Counted from the first letter of the stretch, positions 26,094 through 35,118 are shown. The stretch is DNA of 64,000 nucleotides from Bacillus sp. SJS (GCF_000732485.2 NZ_JAQV02000016.1:1-64000), one strand, 5' to 3'. Notes: generated by a model not told the origin, from the letters alone. Numbers and translations are program-made.

Positions 26094-26639
26094 TTAAGTT
26101 GATATTTGATTTCGGCTTCGATACCTCTTCACTTTATCAATGGTCCCGCAAGCGCGGCCATTTGAGCCCTCCGCATACATGCTGCACCATTTTTTGCTGC
26201 CGTTTTTCGAATGATCATAGAAGACGTATCGGCAGTCAGGGCAGGATTTCAATCGGTTCCACTGTCCTTTGGATACCACTTCCGCGATGATCGCAAGAAA
26301 TATACCTACGAACTTGTCTTCATCTTCTGGCTTGAACATAATTTTTGCTGCCCTTTCTTCCTTCACGAAAACCGTATATACAGGATGGGAATCCATCCAG
26401 GGAGAGAGCACATCCATTTCCTGCGTCTCGATGCTTTTGCGAACATCCTCACGAAATGCTTTAAACTCTTCTACGTTCCCTTGCAGATCTTTTAGCAAAG
26501 GCTGCTGGTGAAAAAAATCAGTGAGATCCTGCTGGGTGCGGATGGCTTCGGCAGGCTTTCTCGTATCGTTTGGGATGGACCAGGTGTTCAGATATTCCCG
26601 AAGAACCTCTAAGGATCCAGGAGCAGGTTTATGGGTCAT
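26094..26639 (-). CDS. CGNR zinc-finger / ABATE-domain regulator
   Basis: The 181-residue protein has an N-terminal ABATE-type domain (LREYLNTWSIPNDTR, DLTDFFHQQPLL). A C-terminal CGNR zinc finger follows: SCPDCRYVFYDHSKNGSKKW, CSMYAEGSNGRACG and IDKVKRYRSR. The second pair reads ACGT where the name-giving motif is CGNR. Such proteins are thought to be stress-induced transcription regulators. It is divergent from an MFS transporter, which is a likely target. Confidence 0.85.
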   Translation of the reverse strand: MTHKPAPGSLEVLREYLNTWSIPNDTRKPAEAIRTQQDLTDFFHQQPLLKDLQGNVEEFKAFREDVRKSIETQEMDVLSPWMDSHPVYTVFVKEERAAKIMFKPEDEDKFVGIFLAIIAEVVSKGQWNRLKSCPDCRYVFYDHSKNGSKKWCSMYAEGSNGRACGTIDKVKRYRSRNQIST

Positions 26640-26755
26640 GAGTAACCACCTATCTAATTTATTGGTTGCATCTTCCTTTATTTTACCATAAGATGGTTGG
26701 TAATGAAGTGTATACCAGTAAAAGATATGACTGGTTACAAAAGAGGAGGAACCAC

Positions 26756-27937
26756 ATGAAGCTGAATGGGCCTGTTCAGACGCTCCTGGCTGCGACTTTT
26801 TTCATGAATCTCGGAACATTTGCGGTATTTACATTTCTGGCAATCTACTTGTCGGACCAACTATCTTTCCCGGCTATCCAGGTCGGAACCGTGCTGAGTG
26901 TCCTCATGATCACCTCCCGAGTGCTGCCGCTGTTTTGCGGCTTTCTTTCCGATCGGATCGGGTATGCGGTCTCAATGGTCATGGGAATGTGGATTCGAAC
27001 GGGCGGTTTTTTCTATTTTGCCATTGCAGATTCCTTCGTTGGAACCTTGATTGCCGCTGCCTTGACGGGACTCGGAACAGCCCTTTATGAACCTGCGGTG
27101 GGGGCGGTTTTCAGCCGGCAGGAGGAATCAATCCGAAAAAAAGGATTCACCTACTATAACCAGGCTTTAAACGCAGGCGCTATACTCGGACCGCTTGCGG
27201 GAGGCTCGCTTATGCAGGGGAATCCGGACTGGCCGTTTCTATTTGGAGGGTCTCTCTACTTTTTAATCGGGCTTATGTTGTTTCTCAATCGTCATTCATT
27301 TAAGGTCCAAACCGATTCTGCTGTGGCCAAAGGATTTTTAAAAGTCTTTAAAGACCGTCCCTTTCTTGCCTTCAACGGGACCATGCTTTTTTTCTGGTTC
27401 ATGTACAGCCAGCTTACGATCCTGTTTCCGCTCATCATGTTTGACGTAACGCAGTCCAAGGCAGACGTATCGTACGTCGTGACTGTCAATGCCATCTGCG
27501 GCCTGCTGCTGATGTTCCTCATCCGAAGTCTTTTTGAAAAACATGCCCCGATTGTGCTCATTCAGCGGGGGATGCTCATCATGGCTTCAGGGCTTTTTCT
27601 ATGCTGGGCAGTGGGGGATAAGTGGTGGATTTTATTATGCGTCATGATCTTTACCATCGGGGAAACGCTCGTTCTTCCTGCTTCCGATATCAAAGTGGCG
27701 GAGTATGCCAATAATGGACTTACAGGAGCTTATTTTGGGCTATCCAAGATCTCATTTGGGATCGGTGCGTCTGCGGGAAGCTTTGCCGGTCCAGTGCTGA
27801 TGGGCTTGCAGGGATGGGACGGTATTCCCTGGCTCGTTGTTTCGGCTGCTGGGGTAATGGGGAGTATGCTTACATTTGTATTAATAAGGGGAGAGGACGG
27901 GATGAAAAAACTCGATGGTCCTTCTATTCATTCTTAG
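26756..27937 (+). CDS. MFS transporter, 12-helix multidrug type
   Basis: The 393-residue protein has twelve membrane helices, the MFS loop motif FCGFLSDRIGYAVSMVMGMW and a second half motif. It resembles YttB/MdtH-type drug efflux proteins; the substrate cannot be told from sequence. I chose ATG 26756, preceded by AGAGGAGG, over the open frame from 26666, which covers the divergent promoter region. The promoter region is shared with the CGNR regulator gene. Confidence 0.85.
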   Translation: MKLNGPVQTLLAATFFMNLGTFAVFTFLAIYLSDQLSFPAIQVGTVLSVLMITSRVLPLFCGFLSDRIGYAVSMVMGMWIRTGGFFYFAIADSFVGTLIAAALTGLGTALYEPAVGAVFSRQEESIRKKGFTYYNQALNAGAILGPLAGGSLMQGNPDWPFLFGGSLYFLIGLMLFLNRHSFKVQTDSAVAKGFLKVFKDRPFLAFNGTMLFFWFMYSQLTILFPLIMFDVTQSKADVSYVVTVNAICGLLLMFLIRSLFEKHAPIVLIQRGMLIMASGLFLCWAVGDKWWILLCVMIFTIGETLVLPASDIKVAEYANNGLTGAYFGLSKISFGIGASAGSFAGPVLMGLQGWDGIPWLVVSAAGVMGSMLTFVLIRGEDGMKKLDGPSIHS

Positions 27938-27978
27938 AAGGGGTTACATGATTTTATTATTAATTGGACTTTATTTAT

Positions 27979-28062
27979 TACATCAACGAAAATAAAACGG
28001 ACCTCGGCAATCAAAAACTGACGATCGAAGAATTAGTGGATTTAGCGAATCAGGTGCATTAG
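27979..28062 (+). pseudogene. Short C-terminal coding remnant
   Basis: An open stretch without a start codon encodes YINENKTDLGNQKLTIEELV, then DLANQVH and a stop. The composition is protein-like, but the rest of the gene is absent. The source family is not recognised. The surrounding 27938-28170 holds nothing else I can support. Confidence 0.3.
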
Positions 28063-28170
28063 GATTAAATCTTAAAAGTAGAATTTAGGGGTTTGAACCA
28101 AACTGAGCAGAGGCTACTTCCTCAAAAATAATCTGTTATAAGTAAGGAGTTCAGTATTGAATAGATAATA

Positions 28171-28200
28171 AAAAAGTGCTAGAATACCCTAGCACTTTTC
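28171..28200. terminator. Terminator of the lipoprotein gene
   Basis: AAAAAGTGCTAG and CTAGCACTTTT form a strong stem with A- and T-runs, 9 bp beyond the stop of the minus-strand lipoprotein gene. Confidence 0.85.
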
Positions 28201-28208
28201 TGTGGAAA

Positions 28209-28742
28209 TTACTTTCCATTATCAACCGTTTCAATAGTCTTAAAAATCCTTGAGTAAGCATCCAAGATATTCACCTTGTTCACCTTGTCATTATAAAGTC
28301 CAAATTCCCAATGCCTTCCTTCCTCACCAGATTGGTAATATCCACTGGCATAATAGCCGGACTTTGAATCAGAAAAATCTTCATAATCTGCATCTTCCAA
28401 AACAAAAGGAACATAGGATTTTTTTGATTCAATAAAGAAGAATGGAATACCAGAATTTCGGTAGATGCTTGCATAAGAAGCTTTTGCAGCTTCAGATAAA
28501 TGCTCCTTCATAATAAATACTGAATTAAACTTTGAAGCGAGATTTTTTTCACTTAACCCCTTTAATTCCATCTTTCTAAAAACAATGTTTTCCTCACGAA
28601 TTGCTGGAGGTTTCCCAATGATCCCGATCGTCAATTCTTTACCTTTATATAAAGGGCTATCCTTGATTTCGTTTTTATTACTGTTGCACGCTGATAAAAT
28701 AGATAAAACAATCAATAAGATCAATATGGATTTATTCTTCAT
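28209..28742 (-). CDS. Putative lipoprotein, 177 residues
   Basis: A signal peptide with lipobox (LLIVLSILSACNSN) leads into a mature domain containing KELTIGIIGKPPAIREENI, then KMELKGLSEKNLASKFNSVF and a region rich in Tyr and Ser (SKSGYYASGYYQSGEEGRHW). It resembles uncharacterised Bacillus lipoproteins; the function is unknown. It is monocistronic. Confidence 0.7.
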   Translation of the reverse strand: MKNKSILILLIVLSILSACNSNKNEIKDSPLYKGKELTIGIIGKPPAIREENIVFRKMELKGLSEKNLASKFNSVFIMKEHLSEAAKASYASIYRNSGIPFFFIESKKSYVPFVLEDADYEDFSDSKSGYYASGYYQSGEEGRHWEFGLYNDKVNKVNILDAYSRIFKTIETVDNGK

Positions 28743-29055
28743 GTATTCCTCTCCAAATTCAAAATATATTTATATTTACCTTTACATATTTTACCTGTAA
28801 GTGTTGAAGATTTCATCATTATTTTCAGGAAAGTTGTTAATTTGTGGGTTTTGTAGTTAAAGAGTTCCATTTGCGAAAAGACCTTTTATAGCATCTTTTT
28901 ATGATGATCTAACATGGAATGTTGTTTTTATGGAGTGAGGAAAGGTTTTTTAAGTTAAAAACTGAATACTATAAATGTGATAATCTAGAAAATGCAATCT
29001 TCTAACCATTAATGTAATATTGAAAGGAAAAATTTAATGGCTCAGTCTGTATTAA

Positions 29056-29284
29056 GAACGGATAACTACCATTTATCGAAAAATAAAAGAGCTGCCGCAA
29101 GACATTATACATAAGAGGGTTAAGAGCGGTTTTCCTTCAGCGGCAAAAGTAATGTCCCATATATACCTCACAGATTTAGCCTGGTTCGAGATCATTTCTG
29201 GTGAAAGCATGAGTGATGCAATTAGAAGTTAAGAGTCAACCTTTAGAGGAGCTGCCAATGAAAATTGAATCACAAAGCAGTTGA
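29056..29284 (+). pseudogene. DinB-family protein remnant
   Basis: One frame, without a start codon, reads ERITTIYRKIKELPQDIIHK, RVKSGFPSAAKVMSHIYLTD and LAWFEIISGESMSDAIRS, then stops at 29232. It resembles the first part of DinB/YfiT-type proteins, including the HIY metal-site helix. A second frame continues with SQPLEELPMKIESQSS to 29284, indicating a frameshift. Both ends of the gene are missing. Outside this, 28743-29525 holds nothing I can identify. Confidence 0.55.
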
Positions 29285-29525
29285 AGTAGATACCTTTAAG
29301 AAATGAGATAGTATGTTACACACGTTTTTCTTTCAGTTGATACTATGAATCTTATTTTGATAGCTATGGTAAACTCGTCAGTTGATTTTCACTGAGGTGT
29401 AAATTATTCAGCCGCCTATTTTTACATAGCATATTAAGAAGAAAATTCGGTGTATATGCAGAGGATAATAAAGATCAAGCATAATTTGAGTTAATCAATC
29501 GATCAGGGAAAAGAGGGGATTCTCC

Positions 29526-30749
29526 ATGAATGAAAAATGGATGGAAGCGGACAATCCGCTTCCTCAAAAGAAGCGCATTATGGTTTTAGATAGTTTGAGA
29601 GGCTTTGCCTTGCTGGGAATCTTTCTTATTAACATTACGGCCATTGCAGCAGCCGGAGGCCCGCCTTCATTAGATAGTAAACCGAATTTCATCGATGAAA
29701 TGGTGAATCAATTTCTTTTATTATTTGTTGAATCTAAATTTTTCACGCTCTTTTCGTTTTTGTTTGGAGTGGGATTTTCAATTCAGCTTTTGAGGGCAAA
29801 TGATCAGGGGATCAATATTGTACCAAGGTTCTCAAGAAGGCTCGCTGCCCTTTTTCTATTCGGTGTCCTGCATATCGCACTGTTTTGGGAAGGGGATATC
29901 CTTGTTATTTATGCGGCAGTGGGCTTTGCTTTGCTTCTTTTTAAAAAATGCAGCGAGAAGACACTGCTTATCTGGATAGCGGGGCTATTGATCCTTCCCA
30001 TTTTAATTGTGATTGGATCTGCAGCAGGAATTGAAGTGCTGCGGCATACTTCTGAATACGGCGGTCAAATAAAGGAAGCCGATCAAGAGCTGCTCCGTGC
30101 TTTCAGGATGCTGGAGGGCGGGAATGAAAAACCGCTGTCCTACACGGCTTCAATCACCGAAAGAATAAACGCGTACATCGAAGTCCTTCCTTTATTAATC
30201 TCACGGTTCCCAACGGTCCTGGCAATGTTTCTCCTTGGGTTATATGCAGGGAAAAAACGCATATTTGAGAAGCTTGAAGAAAATCTTCCCTTGTTAAAAG
30301 GCATGAGCAGAAGGGGAATAGCGATTGGTCTGCTGTTAAACCTTGCCGTTGTGATCCTGTTCAATACACTAAAGCCGGTGACCGCTATTGTCGTCCTCCT
30401 GCTTAACCAGACACTTACTGGGCCCATTCTATCGATCAGCTATGCAGCCATCTTTATTTTACTATCCAGAAAAAAGAACTGGGACTTTCTGTTTCGATGG
30501 CTTAGCTATCCCGGCCGCATGGCGCTGACAAACTATATTCTTCAGTCGGTACTATGCTCATTTATTTTCAACGATTACGGATTCGGGCTAAAGGGGCAAG
30601 TCTCCCTGTCGGGTACGATACTAATGGCATTCGGAATATATATAGTTTTAATGATTGGAAGCAGATTTTGGCTTAAAACCTTTAAATTCGGCCCGCTTGA
30701 GTGGGTATGGCGCTGCATTACCTATAAGAAAATCCAGTCCATTCGATAA
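29526..30749 (+). CDS. DUF418 membrane protein (YeiB family)
   Basis: The 407-residue protein has about ten membrane helices. It has the DUF418/YeiB signature at the start (RIMVLDSLRGFALLGIFLIN), FTLFSFLFGVGFSIQLLRA in the middle, and WLSYPGRMALTNYILQSVLC and GPLEWVWRCITYKK near the end. The family is related to acyltransferase-3-like membrane proteins; its role is not established. ATG 29526 is preceded by AGAGGGGA. It is a single gene ending at a strong terminator. Confidence 0.9.
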   Translation: MNEKWMEADNPLPQKKRIMVLDSLRGFALLGIFLINITAIAAAGGPPSLDSKPNFIDEMVNQFLLLFVESKFFTLFSFLFGVGFSIQLLRANDQGINIVPRFSRRLAALFLFGVLHIALFWEGDILVIYAAVGFALLLFKKCSEKTLLIWIAGLLILPILIVIGSAAGIEVLRHTSEYGGQIKEADQELLRAFRMLEGGNEKPLSYTASITERINAYIEVLPLLISRFPTVLAMFLLGLYAGKKRIFEKLEENLPLLKGMSRRGIAIGLLLNLAVVILFNTLKPVTAIVVLLLNQTLTGPILSISYAAIFILLSRKKNWDFLFRWLSYPGRMALTNYILQSVLCSFIFNDYGFGLKGQVSLSGTILMAFGIYIVLMIGSRFWLKTFKFGPLEWVWRCITYKKIQSIR

Positions 30750-30761
30750 TGTATAGATACT

Positions 30762-30791
30762 AAAAAAGCCGCTGACAAAGCGGCTTTTTTA
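30762..30791 (+). terminator. Intrinsic terminator after the DUF418 gene
   Basis: AAAAAAGCCGCT and AGCGGCTTTTTTA pair around a 5-nt loop. Confidence 0.9.
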
Positions 30792-30887
30792 GGTGAAGAG
30801 CAAGTATAGCGATTTGTTTCCCTCGATTGCTGCGGCGATTATGAACAAACTTTCACTATTATTATGTGGATTTTTTATGAAATTCCA

Positions 30888-30935
30888 TTGACTCCAATAC
30901 AAATGCGGGGTTATAATTATCTCAACTTCAAGATA
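30888..30935 (+). promoter_or_regulatory. mhqR promoter with overlapping MhqR box
   Basis: TTGACT (30888-30893) and TATAAT (30912-30917) are 18 bp apart. Directly after the -10 lies TATCTCAACTTCAAGATA (30918-30935), an imperfect copy of the MhqR operator found at 31430. The placement predicts autorepression. Confidence 0.75.
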
Positions 30936-30985
30936 TTTAAATTAAAAATACTTCATTTAAAAACATAAACCAGGAGGTGACCGAT

Positions 30986-31414
30986 TTGGATGAAGCGTGC
31001 AAAAAAACGCCTTACCTTGCTTTGATGCAAACAGCGAAAGCGGTTCATGAACGTATGCGAAGGGCAGCGGCTTCAGAAAATCTGAATCCTACCGAGTTCT
31101 CCATATTGGAAGTCCTGTTTCTTAACGGGAAACAGACGATTCACCAAGTGGGTGAAAGCATCCTCGTATCAAGCGGTTCCATGACCTATACGATTGATAA
31201 ACTTGAAAACAGAGGACTGATTTACCGTAGCGCCTGTCCGGATGACCGCCGTGCCATTCACTTGGATTTAACGGAGCTTGGCAAAAAGCAAATGGAGAAG
31301 ATCATGCCGAAGCATCAGGCGCTAACGAGTTACGTGCTTGGATCCTTGAAAAATGATGAGGCCGAGAGACTAGTTGAAATGTTGAACAGAGTTAAGAACA
31401 GAGCAGAAAACTAA
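30986..31414 (+). CDS. mhqR: MhqR, MarR-type repressor of quinone/electrophile stress genes
   Basis: A MarR winged-helix protein of about 142 residues, starting LDEACKKTPYLALMQTAKAV and containing LNPTEFSILEVLFLNGKQTI, SGSMTYTIDKLENRGLIYRS and CPDDRRAIHLDLTELG. It matches B. subtilis MhqR (YkvE), which represses ring-cleaving dioxygenase and esterase genes until quinones or catechols appear. I chose TTG 30986, with AGGAGG 8 bp upstream, over GTG 30977. The downstream mhq genes and two operator copies support the call. Confidence 0.92.
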   Translation: MDEACKKTPYLALMQTAKAVHERMRRAAASENLNPTEFSILEVLFLNGKQTIHQVGESILVSSGSMTYTIDKLENRGLIYRSACPDDRRAIHLDLTELGKKQMEKIMPKHQALTSYVLGSLKNDEAERLVEMLNRVKNRAEN

Positions 31415-31429
31415 TTTTTTATACCTGTA

Positions 31430-31447
31430 TATCTCGATTTCGAGATA
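31430..31447. promoter_or_regulatory. MhqR operator, perfect palindrome
   Basis: TATCTCGATTTCGAGATA is an 18-bp perfect inverted repeat around a TT centre and matches the known MhqR box. It lies between mhqR and the first dioxygenase gene, so the downstream genes have their own MhqR-controlled promoter. Confidence 0.85.
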
Positions 31448-31501
31448 AAAGGATAATCAATCATTCATATAGAATAGAGAAATGATAAGGAGTGAAAGAA
31501 A

Positions 31502-32440
31502 ATGACAAAAAAAACAATGGGTATTCACCATATTACAGCGATTGTCGGGCATCCACAGGAAAATGTTGATTTTTACGCAGGCGTATTGGGATTGCGTTTA
31601 GTGAAGCAGACGGTAAATTTTGATGACCCTGGTACGTATCATCTTTACTTTGGAAATGAAGGCGGAAAACCGGGCAGCATTATCACCTTTTTCCCATGGG
31701 CCGGAGCACGCCAAGGTTCGATTGGCGATGGTCAGGTAGGTGTCACCACTTATTCGGTGCCAACGGGTTCGATGGAGTTTTGGGAGCAGCGGCTGGAAGC
31801 ATTCAAAGTTGAATTTACGAAATCGGAACGCTTCGGTGAACAGTATTTGGAGTTTGATGATCCTCATGGCCTTCACTTGGAAATCGTAGAGCGGGAGGAA
31901 GGCGAGGCGAATACATGGTCTTTTAATGGGGTCACTCCTGAGACGGCAATCAAAGGATTTGGAGGAGCGATTCTTCTATCGGCTCAGCCGGACCAGACAG
32001 CACAATTGCTGGAGAACGTCATGGGGCTTGAACGCGTTGGAAAAGAGGGAGATTACATCCGGTTCCGTTCTGAAGCCGATCTTGGGAATGTGATTGATTT
32101 AAAAGCGACACCAATCGGCCGCGGACAAATGGGAGTTGGAACCGTGCATCATATCGCATGGCGTGCAGCGGATGATGAGGATCAATTGGAGTGGCAAAAG
32201 TATGTGGGAGAGCATGGATACGGGGTTACTCCAGTAAAAGACCGAAATTACTTTAACGCCGTTTACTTCAGAGAGCATGGCGAGATTTTATTTGAAATCG
32301 CGACGGATCCTCCAGGCTTTGCCCATGATGAATCTCATGAGACAATGGGACAGACATTAATGCTTCCATCTCAGTATGAAGAAGCAAGAGACCGGATTGA
32401 ACGTGCGTTGATTCCGCTTGAAGTAAGAGAAATCGACTGA
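31502..32440 (+). CDS. Ring-cleaving dioxygenase, VOC superfamily (MhqA/MhqO type)
   Basis: The 312-residue protein has two VOC (glyoxalase/extradiol dioxygenase) modules. Metal ligand candidates are His in GIHHITAIVGHPQENVDFYA, His in GTVHHIAWRAADDEDQ and Glu in EILFEIATDPPGFAHDE. It has the size and motifs of B. subtilis MhqA, MhqE and MhqO, which are thought to detoxify hydroquinones and catechols. Which of the three it equals cannot be decided here. AAGGAGTG precedes ATG 31502. Confidence 0.9.
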   Translation: MTKKTMGIHHITAIVGHPQENVDFYAGVLGLRLVKQTVNFDDPGTYHLYFGNEGGKPGSIITFFPWAGARQGSIGDGQVGVTTYSVPTGSMEFWEQRLEAFKVEFTKSERFGEQYLEFDDPHGLHLEIVEREEGEANTWSFNGVTPETAIKGFGGAILLSAQPDQTAQLLENVMGLERVGKEGDYIRFRSEADLGNVIDLKATPIGRGQMGVGTVHHIAWRAADDEDQLEWQKYVGEHGYGVTPVKDRNYFNAVYFREHGEILFEIATDPPGFAHDESHETMGQTLMLPSQYEEARDRIERALIPLEVREID

Positions 32441-32458
32441 TTTTAGGGGGGGAATATT

Positions 32459-33406
32459 GTGCAAAAGACAGCTGGAATCCATCATATCACAGCTATGGTG
32501 AACGATCCGCAGCGGAATATCGACTTTTATGCCGGCGTCTTGGGCCTGCGGCTCGTCAAAAAAACCATTAATTTCGACCGGCCGGAAGTGTACCATCTTT
32601 ATTTTGGAAATGAATCCGGCCAGCCTGGAACGATTATCACCTTTTTCCCCTGGGCGGACCAATTAAAAGGACGGATTGGAACGGGGCAGGTCGGAGTAAC
32701 GAGCTATGTGATTCCTCCCGGTTCCCGTTTATTCTGGGAGAGCCGCTTGAAAAAATTCGGGGTAAAATTTTATAGGACAGAACGGTTTGGGGAAACGTAT
32801 GTGGCCTTTCAGGACCCGGATGGTTTAGAGCTTGAATTGGTGGAACGGCAGGAAGGACCTCTAAATACATGGAGCTTAAGCGGAATCCCGACGGACCAGG
32901 CTATAAAGGGATTCAGCGGCGCGACGTTAATTTCAGCCCAGCCCAATAAAACGGCAGATTTACTTGAACAAGTACTAGGACTCGAATGCGTGGGACAGGA
33001 AGAAAGCTTTCTGAGATTTAAATCCGAGGGAGAGCTTGGCAATACGATTGATGTAAAGCTATCCCCTTCTGTAAGAGGGCTAATGGGGGCCGGCACGGTG
33101 CACCATATTGCCTGGAGAGCGAAAAATGAAGAAGATCATCTCAAATGGAGAGCCCTTCTTCAGGAGAAAGGGTTCTATCCAACGGACATATTGGACCGCA
33201 ACTATTTTAAAGCCCTTTATTTTCATGAAGAAGGCGGCATTTTATTTGAAATTGCGACCGATCCGCCCGGATTTACAGCAGATGAACCAGCTGACGAGAT
33301 GGGAACAAAGCTCATGCTGCCATCCTGGCTTGAGCCGCAGCGAGAAGAATTAGAAAAAAGCCTGCCTCATGCAGAGGTACGCGTTTTGGAGGAGGAATTA
33401 GAATGA
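32459..33406 (+). CDS. Ring-cleaving dioxygenase, VOC superfamily (second copy)
   Basis: The 315-residue paralogue of the preceding gene, clearly similar along its whole length: AGIHHITAMVNDPQRNIDFY, GTVHHIAWRAKNEEDHLKWR and GILFEIATDPPGFTADE. Tandem duplication of this enzyme type next to MhqR occurs in Bacillaceae. The start is GTG 32459 behind GGGGGGAA. Its last codons overlap the esterase gene by 4 bp, as in mhqE-mhqD. Confidence 0.9.
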   Translation: MQKTAGIHHITAMVNDPQRNIDFYAGVLGLRLVKKTINFDRPEVYHLYFGNESGQPGTIITFFPWADQLKGRIGTGQVGVTSYVIPPGSRLFWESRLKKFGVKFYRTERFGETYVAFQDPDGLELELVERQEGPLNTWSLSGIPTDQAIKGFSGATLISAQPNKTADLLEQVLGLECVGQEESFLRFKSEGELGNTIDVKLSPSVRGLMGAGTVHHIAWRAKNEEDHLKWRALLQEKGFYPTDILDRNYFKALYFHEEGGILFEIATDPPGFTADEPADEMGTKLMLPSWLEPQREELEKSLPHAEVRVLEEELE

Positions 33407-34005
33407 AACACATCTTTAACAAAGGAACCAATCCGGACAAACCAACCCTGCTTCTGCTTCACGGCACAGGCGGAAATGAACTGGACCTGCTTCCGCTCGC
33501 AGGAATGATCGATGAAGAGGCATCCGTATTGAGCGTCCGCGGAAATGTACTGGAAAATGGCATGCCCCGGTTCTTCCGCAGACTCGCTGAAGGTGTGTTT
33601 GATGAAGAAGATCTCGTGTTCCGCACACAGGAACTCAATCAATTTCTGGATGAAGCAGCTGATAAGTATGGGTTTGACCGCAGCCAAATCATCGCCATCG
33701 GCTATTCCAATGGAGCCAATATCGCAGCAAGTTTGCTTTTCCACTATGGGGATGCATTAAAAGGCGCAATTCTTCACCATCCGATGGTTCCGAGAAGAGG
33801 GATTGAGCTCCCGGATCTAACGGGGAAATCCATATTCATCGCAGCCGGAACTAACGATCCAATTTGTCCGGCAGAAGAATCGACTGAACTGCACGCCTTG
33901 CTGCAAAGAGCCAATGCCAAGGCAGAATTGCACTGGGAAAATCAAGGCCACCAGCTAACGCGGAGTGAGGTTGAAGCTGCGGCGAAGTGGTATAAGGGAT
34001 TGTGA
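33403..34005 (+). CDS. mhqD: MhqD-like carboxylesterase
   Basis: The 200-residue alpha/beta hydrolase resembles phospholipase/carboxylesterases: oxyanion loop LLLLHGTGGNELDLLPLA, nucleophile elbow IGYSNGANIAASLL, Asp in AAGTNDPICPAEE and His in WENQGHQLTRSEV. It matches the B. subtilis MhqD (YodD) type in the MhqR regulon. Its ATG overlaps the preceding gene (ATGA), so translation is coupled. Confidence 0.88.
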   Translation: MKHIFNKGTNPDKPTLLLLHGTGGNELDLLPLAGMIDEEASVLSVRGNVLENGMPRFFRRLAEGVFDEEDLVFRTQELNQFLDEAADKYGFDRSQIIAIGYSNGANIAASLLFHYGDALKGAILHHPMVPRRGIELPDLTGKSIFIAAGTNDPICPAEESTELHALLQRANAKAELHWENQGHQLTRSEVEAAAKWYKGL

Positions 34006-34010
34006 AGGAA

Positions 34011-34041
34011 GAAAACTGCTTGTGCAGTTTTCTTTTTTTTT
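34011..34041 (+). terminator. Intrinsic terminator of the mhq operon
   Basis: GAAAACTGC and GCAGTTTTC pair around TTGT, followed by nine T. Confidence 0.92.
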
Positions 34042-34047
34042 GCACTT

Positions 34048-34303
34048 TGCACTGACCCCCGCTCTGCTAAAGTGTAAAAGCTCCGTCCCCGTTTCACGTG
34101 ACGCTTAGAGCGGTCAGGGATTGCACCGGCTATGCTCATTCCCCAAGTGCGGTGCAGGATAGAAGGTCAGAGCAATGCACTGACCCCCGCTGTGATAAAG
34201 AACTAAAGCTCCGTCCCCCTGACACATGAAACCCAGAGCGGTATGGGATTGCAAGCTTCTTCCTTCTTCCCCCGGTGCGGTGAAGGCGAGAGGGTCAGTG
34301 CAA
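34048..34303. repeat. Two tandem 128-bp elements with terminal inverted repeats
   Basis: Units start at 34048 and 34176 with TGCACTGACCCCCGCT and end with GGTCAGAGCAA or GGTCAGTGCAA, the inverse of the start. Both carry AAAGCTCCGTCCCC and AGAGCGGT. This fills the 34.0-34.4 kb gap. Confidence 0.85.
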
Positions 34304-34404
34304 GCGCATCATTCAACTCTTATTTTATCCGTATGCTGTGCACATTTTTTGCAATTGAATGATGTGCGGTTATACTAAAAGCATACTTACTGGAGGGTGA
34401 TTCA

Positions 34405-34959
34405 ATGAGCCGCAAAAAAATGATGATGTTCACTGTTTCCCTGCTTGCCGCATTTGGTTTGGCCGCCTGTTCGAACAGCGGAATGGATGAAAAGCATGAA
34501 GGAATGGACCATTCCAAGATGGAACATTCAAGCTCGGGTGAAGTGCCTGAAGGATTAAAAGAAGCAAAAAAACCGGCGTATCCGCTCGGAAGCAAGACGG
34601 TGGTGAAAACGGATCATATGGAAGGCATGAATGGAGCAGAAGCGACCATTGCGGGTGCCTATTATACAACGGTCTATGCGGTTACCTATACACCCAAAGG
34701 CGGCGGAGAAAAAGTAGTCAATCACAAGTGGGTGATTAACGAGGAAATCGAGAACGCGGGAGATGTTCCTTTTAAGAAAGGTGAAGAAGTTACCTTGATG
34801 GCAGACCATATGAAAGGAATGATGGGAGCAAAGGCGACCATTGATTCTGCTGAGAAGACAACCGTTTATATGATTGATTATTCTCCAGCGAATGGCGGAG
34901 AAGAAGTGAAGAATCATAAATGGGTGACGGAAAGCGAGCTTTCAGCCGTCAGCAAATAA
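34405..34959 (+). CDS. ydhK: YdhK-like lipoprotein with two DUF1541 repeats
   Basis: A lipobox (AAFGLAACSNS) is followed by a Met/His-rich segment (MDEKHEGMDHSKMEH). Two copies of the DUF1541 repeat come next: GSKTVVKTDHMEGMNGAEAT...NHKWVINEE and GEEVTLMADHMKGMMGAKAT...NHKWVTESE. B. subtilis YdhK has the same build. The Met/His-rich head is typical of copper-binding surface proteins, so a metal role is likely but unproven. GGAGGG precedes ATG 34405. Confidence 0.88.
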   Translation: MSRKKMMMFTVSLLAAFGLAACSNSGMDEKHEGMDHSKMEHSSSGEVPEGLKEAKKPAYPLGSKTVVKTDHMEGMNGAEATIAGAYYTTVYAVTYTPKGGGEKVVNHKWVINEEIENAGDVPFKKGEEVTLMADHMKGMMGAKATIDSAEKTTVYMIDYSPANGGEEVKNHKWVTESELSAVSK

Positions 34960-34968
34960 CGAATGAGG

Positions 34969-34998
34969 AAGAGCATCTTATGGGGGATGCTCTTTTTC
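34969..34998 (+). terminator. Intrinsic terminator after ydhK
   Basis: AAGAGCATC and GATGCTCTTTTT pair around an 8-nt loop. Confidence 0.9.
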
Positions 34999-35066
34999 GA
35001 TCTTTACGGTTTTCTGAATCTGTTTTTAAAATTGATCTGCTAAATTGCACCTGAAAAATATAAGCA

Positions 35067-35096
35067 TTGCCTTATATAAGTATATAGTTATATTAT
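35067..35096 (+). promoter_or_regulatory. Predicted ars promoter with ArsR-type dyad
   Basis: TTGCCT (35067-35072) and TATTAT (35091-35096) are 18 bp apart. In the spacer lies ATATAA-N8-TTATAT (35074-35093), a dyad like ArsR/SmtB operators. Confidence 0.5.
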
Positions 35097-35118
35097 AATA
35101 AAGGGGTGACGATCAAAG

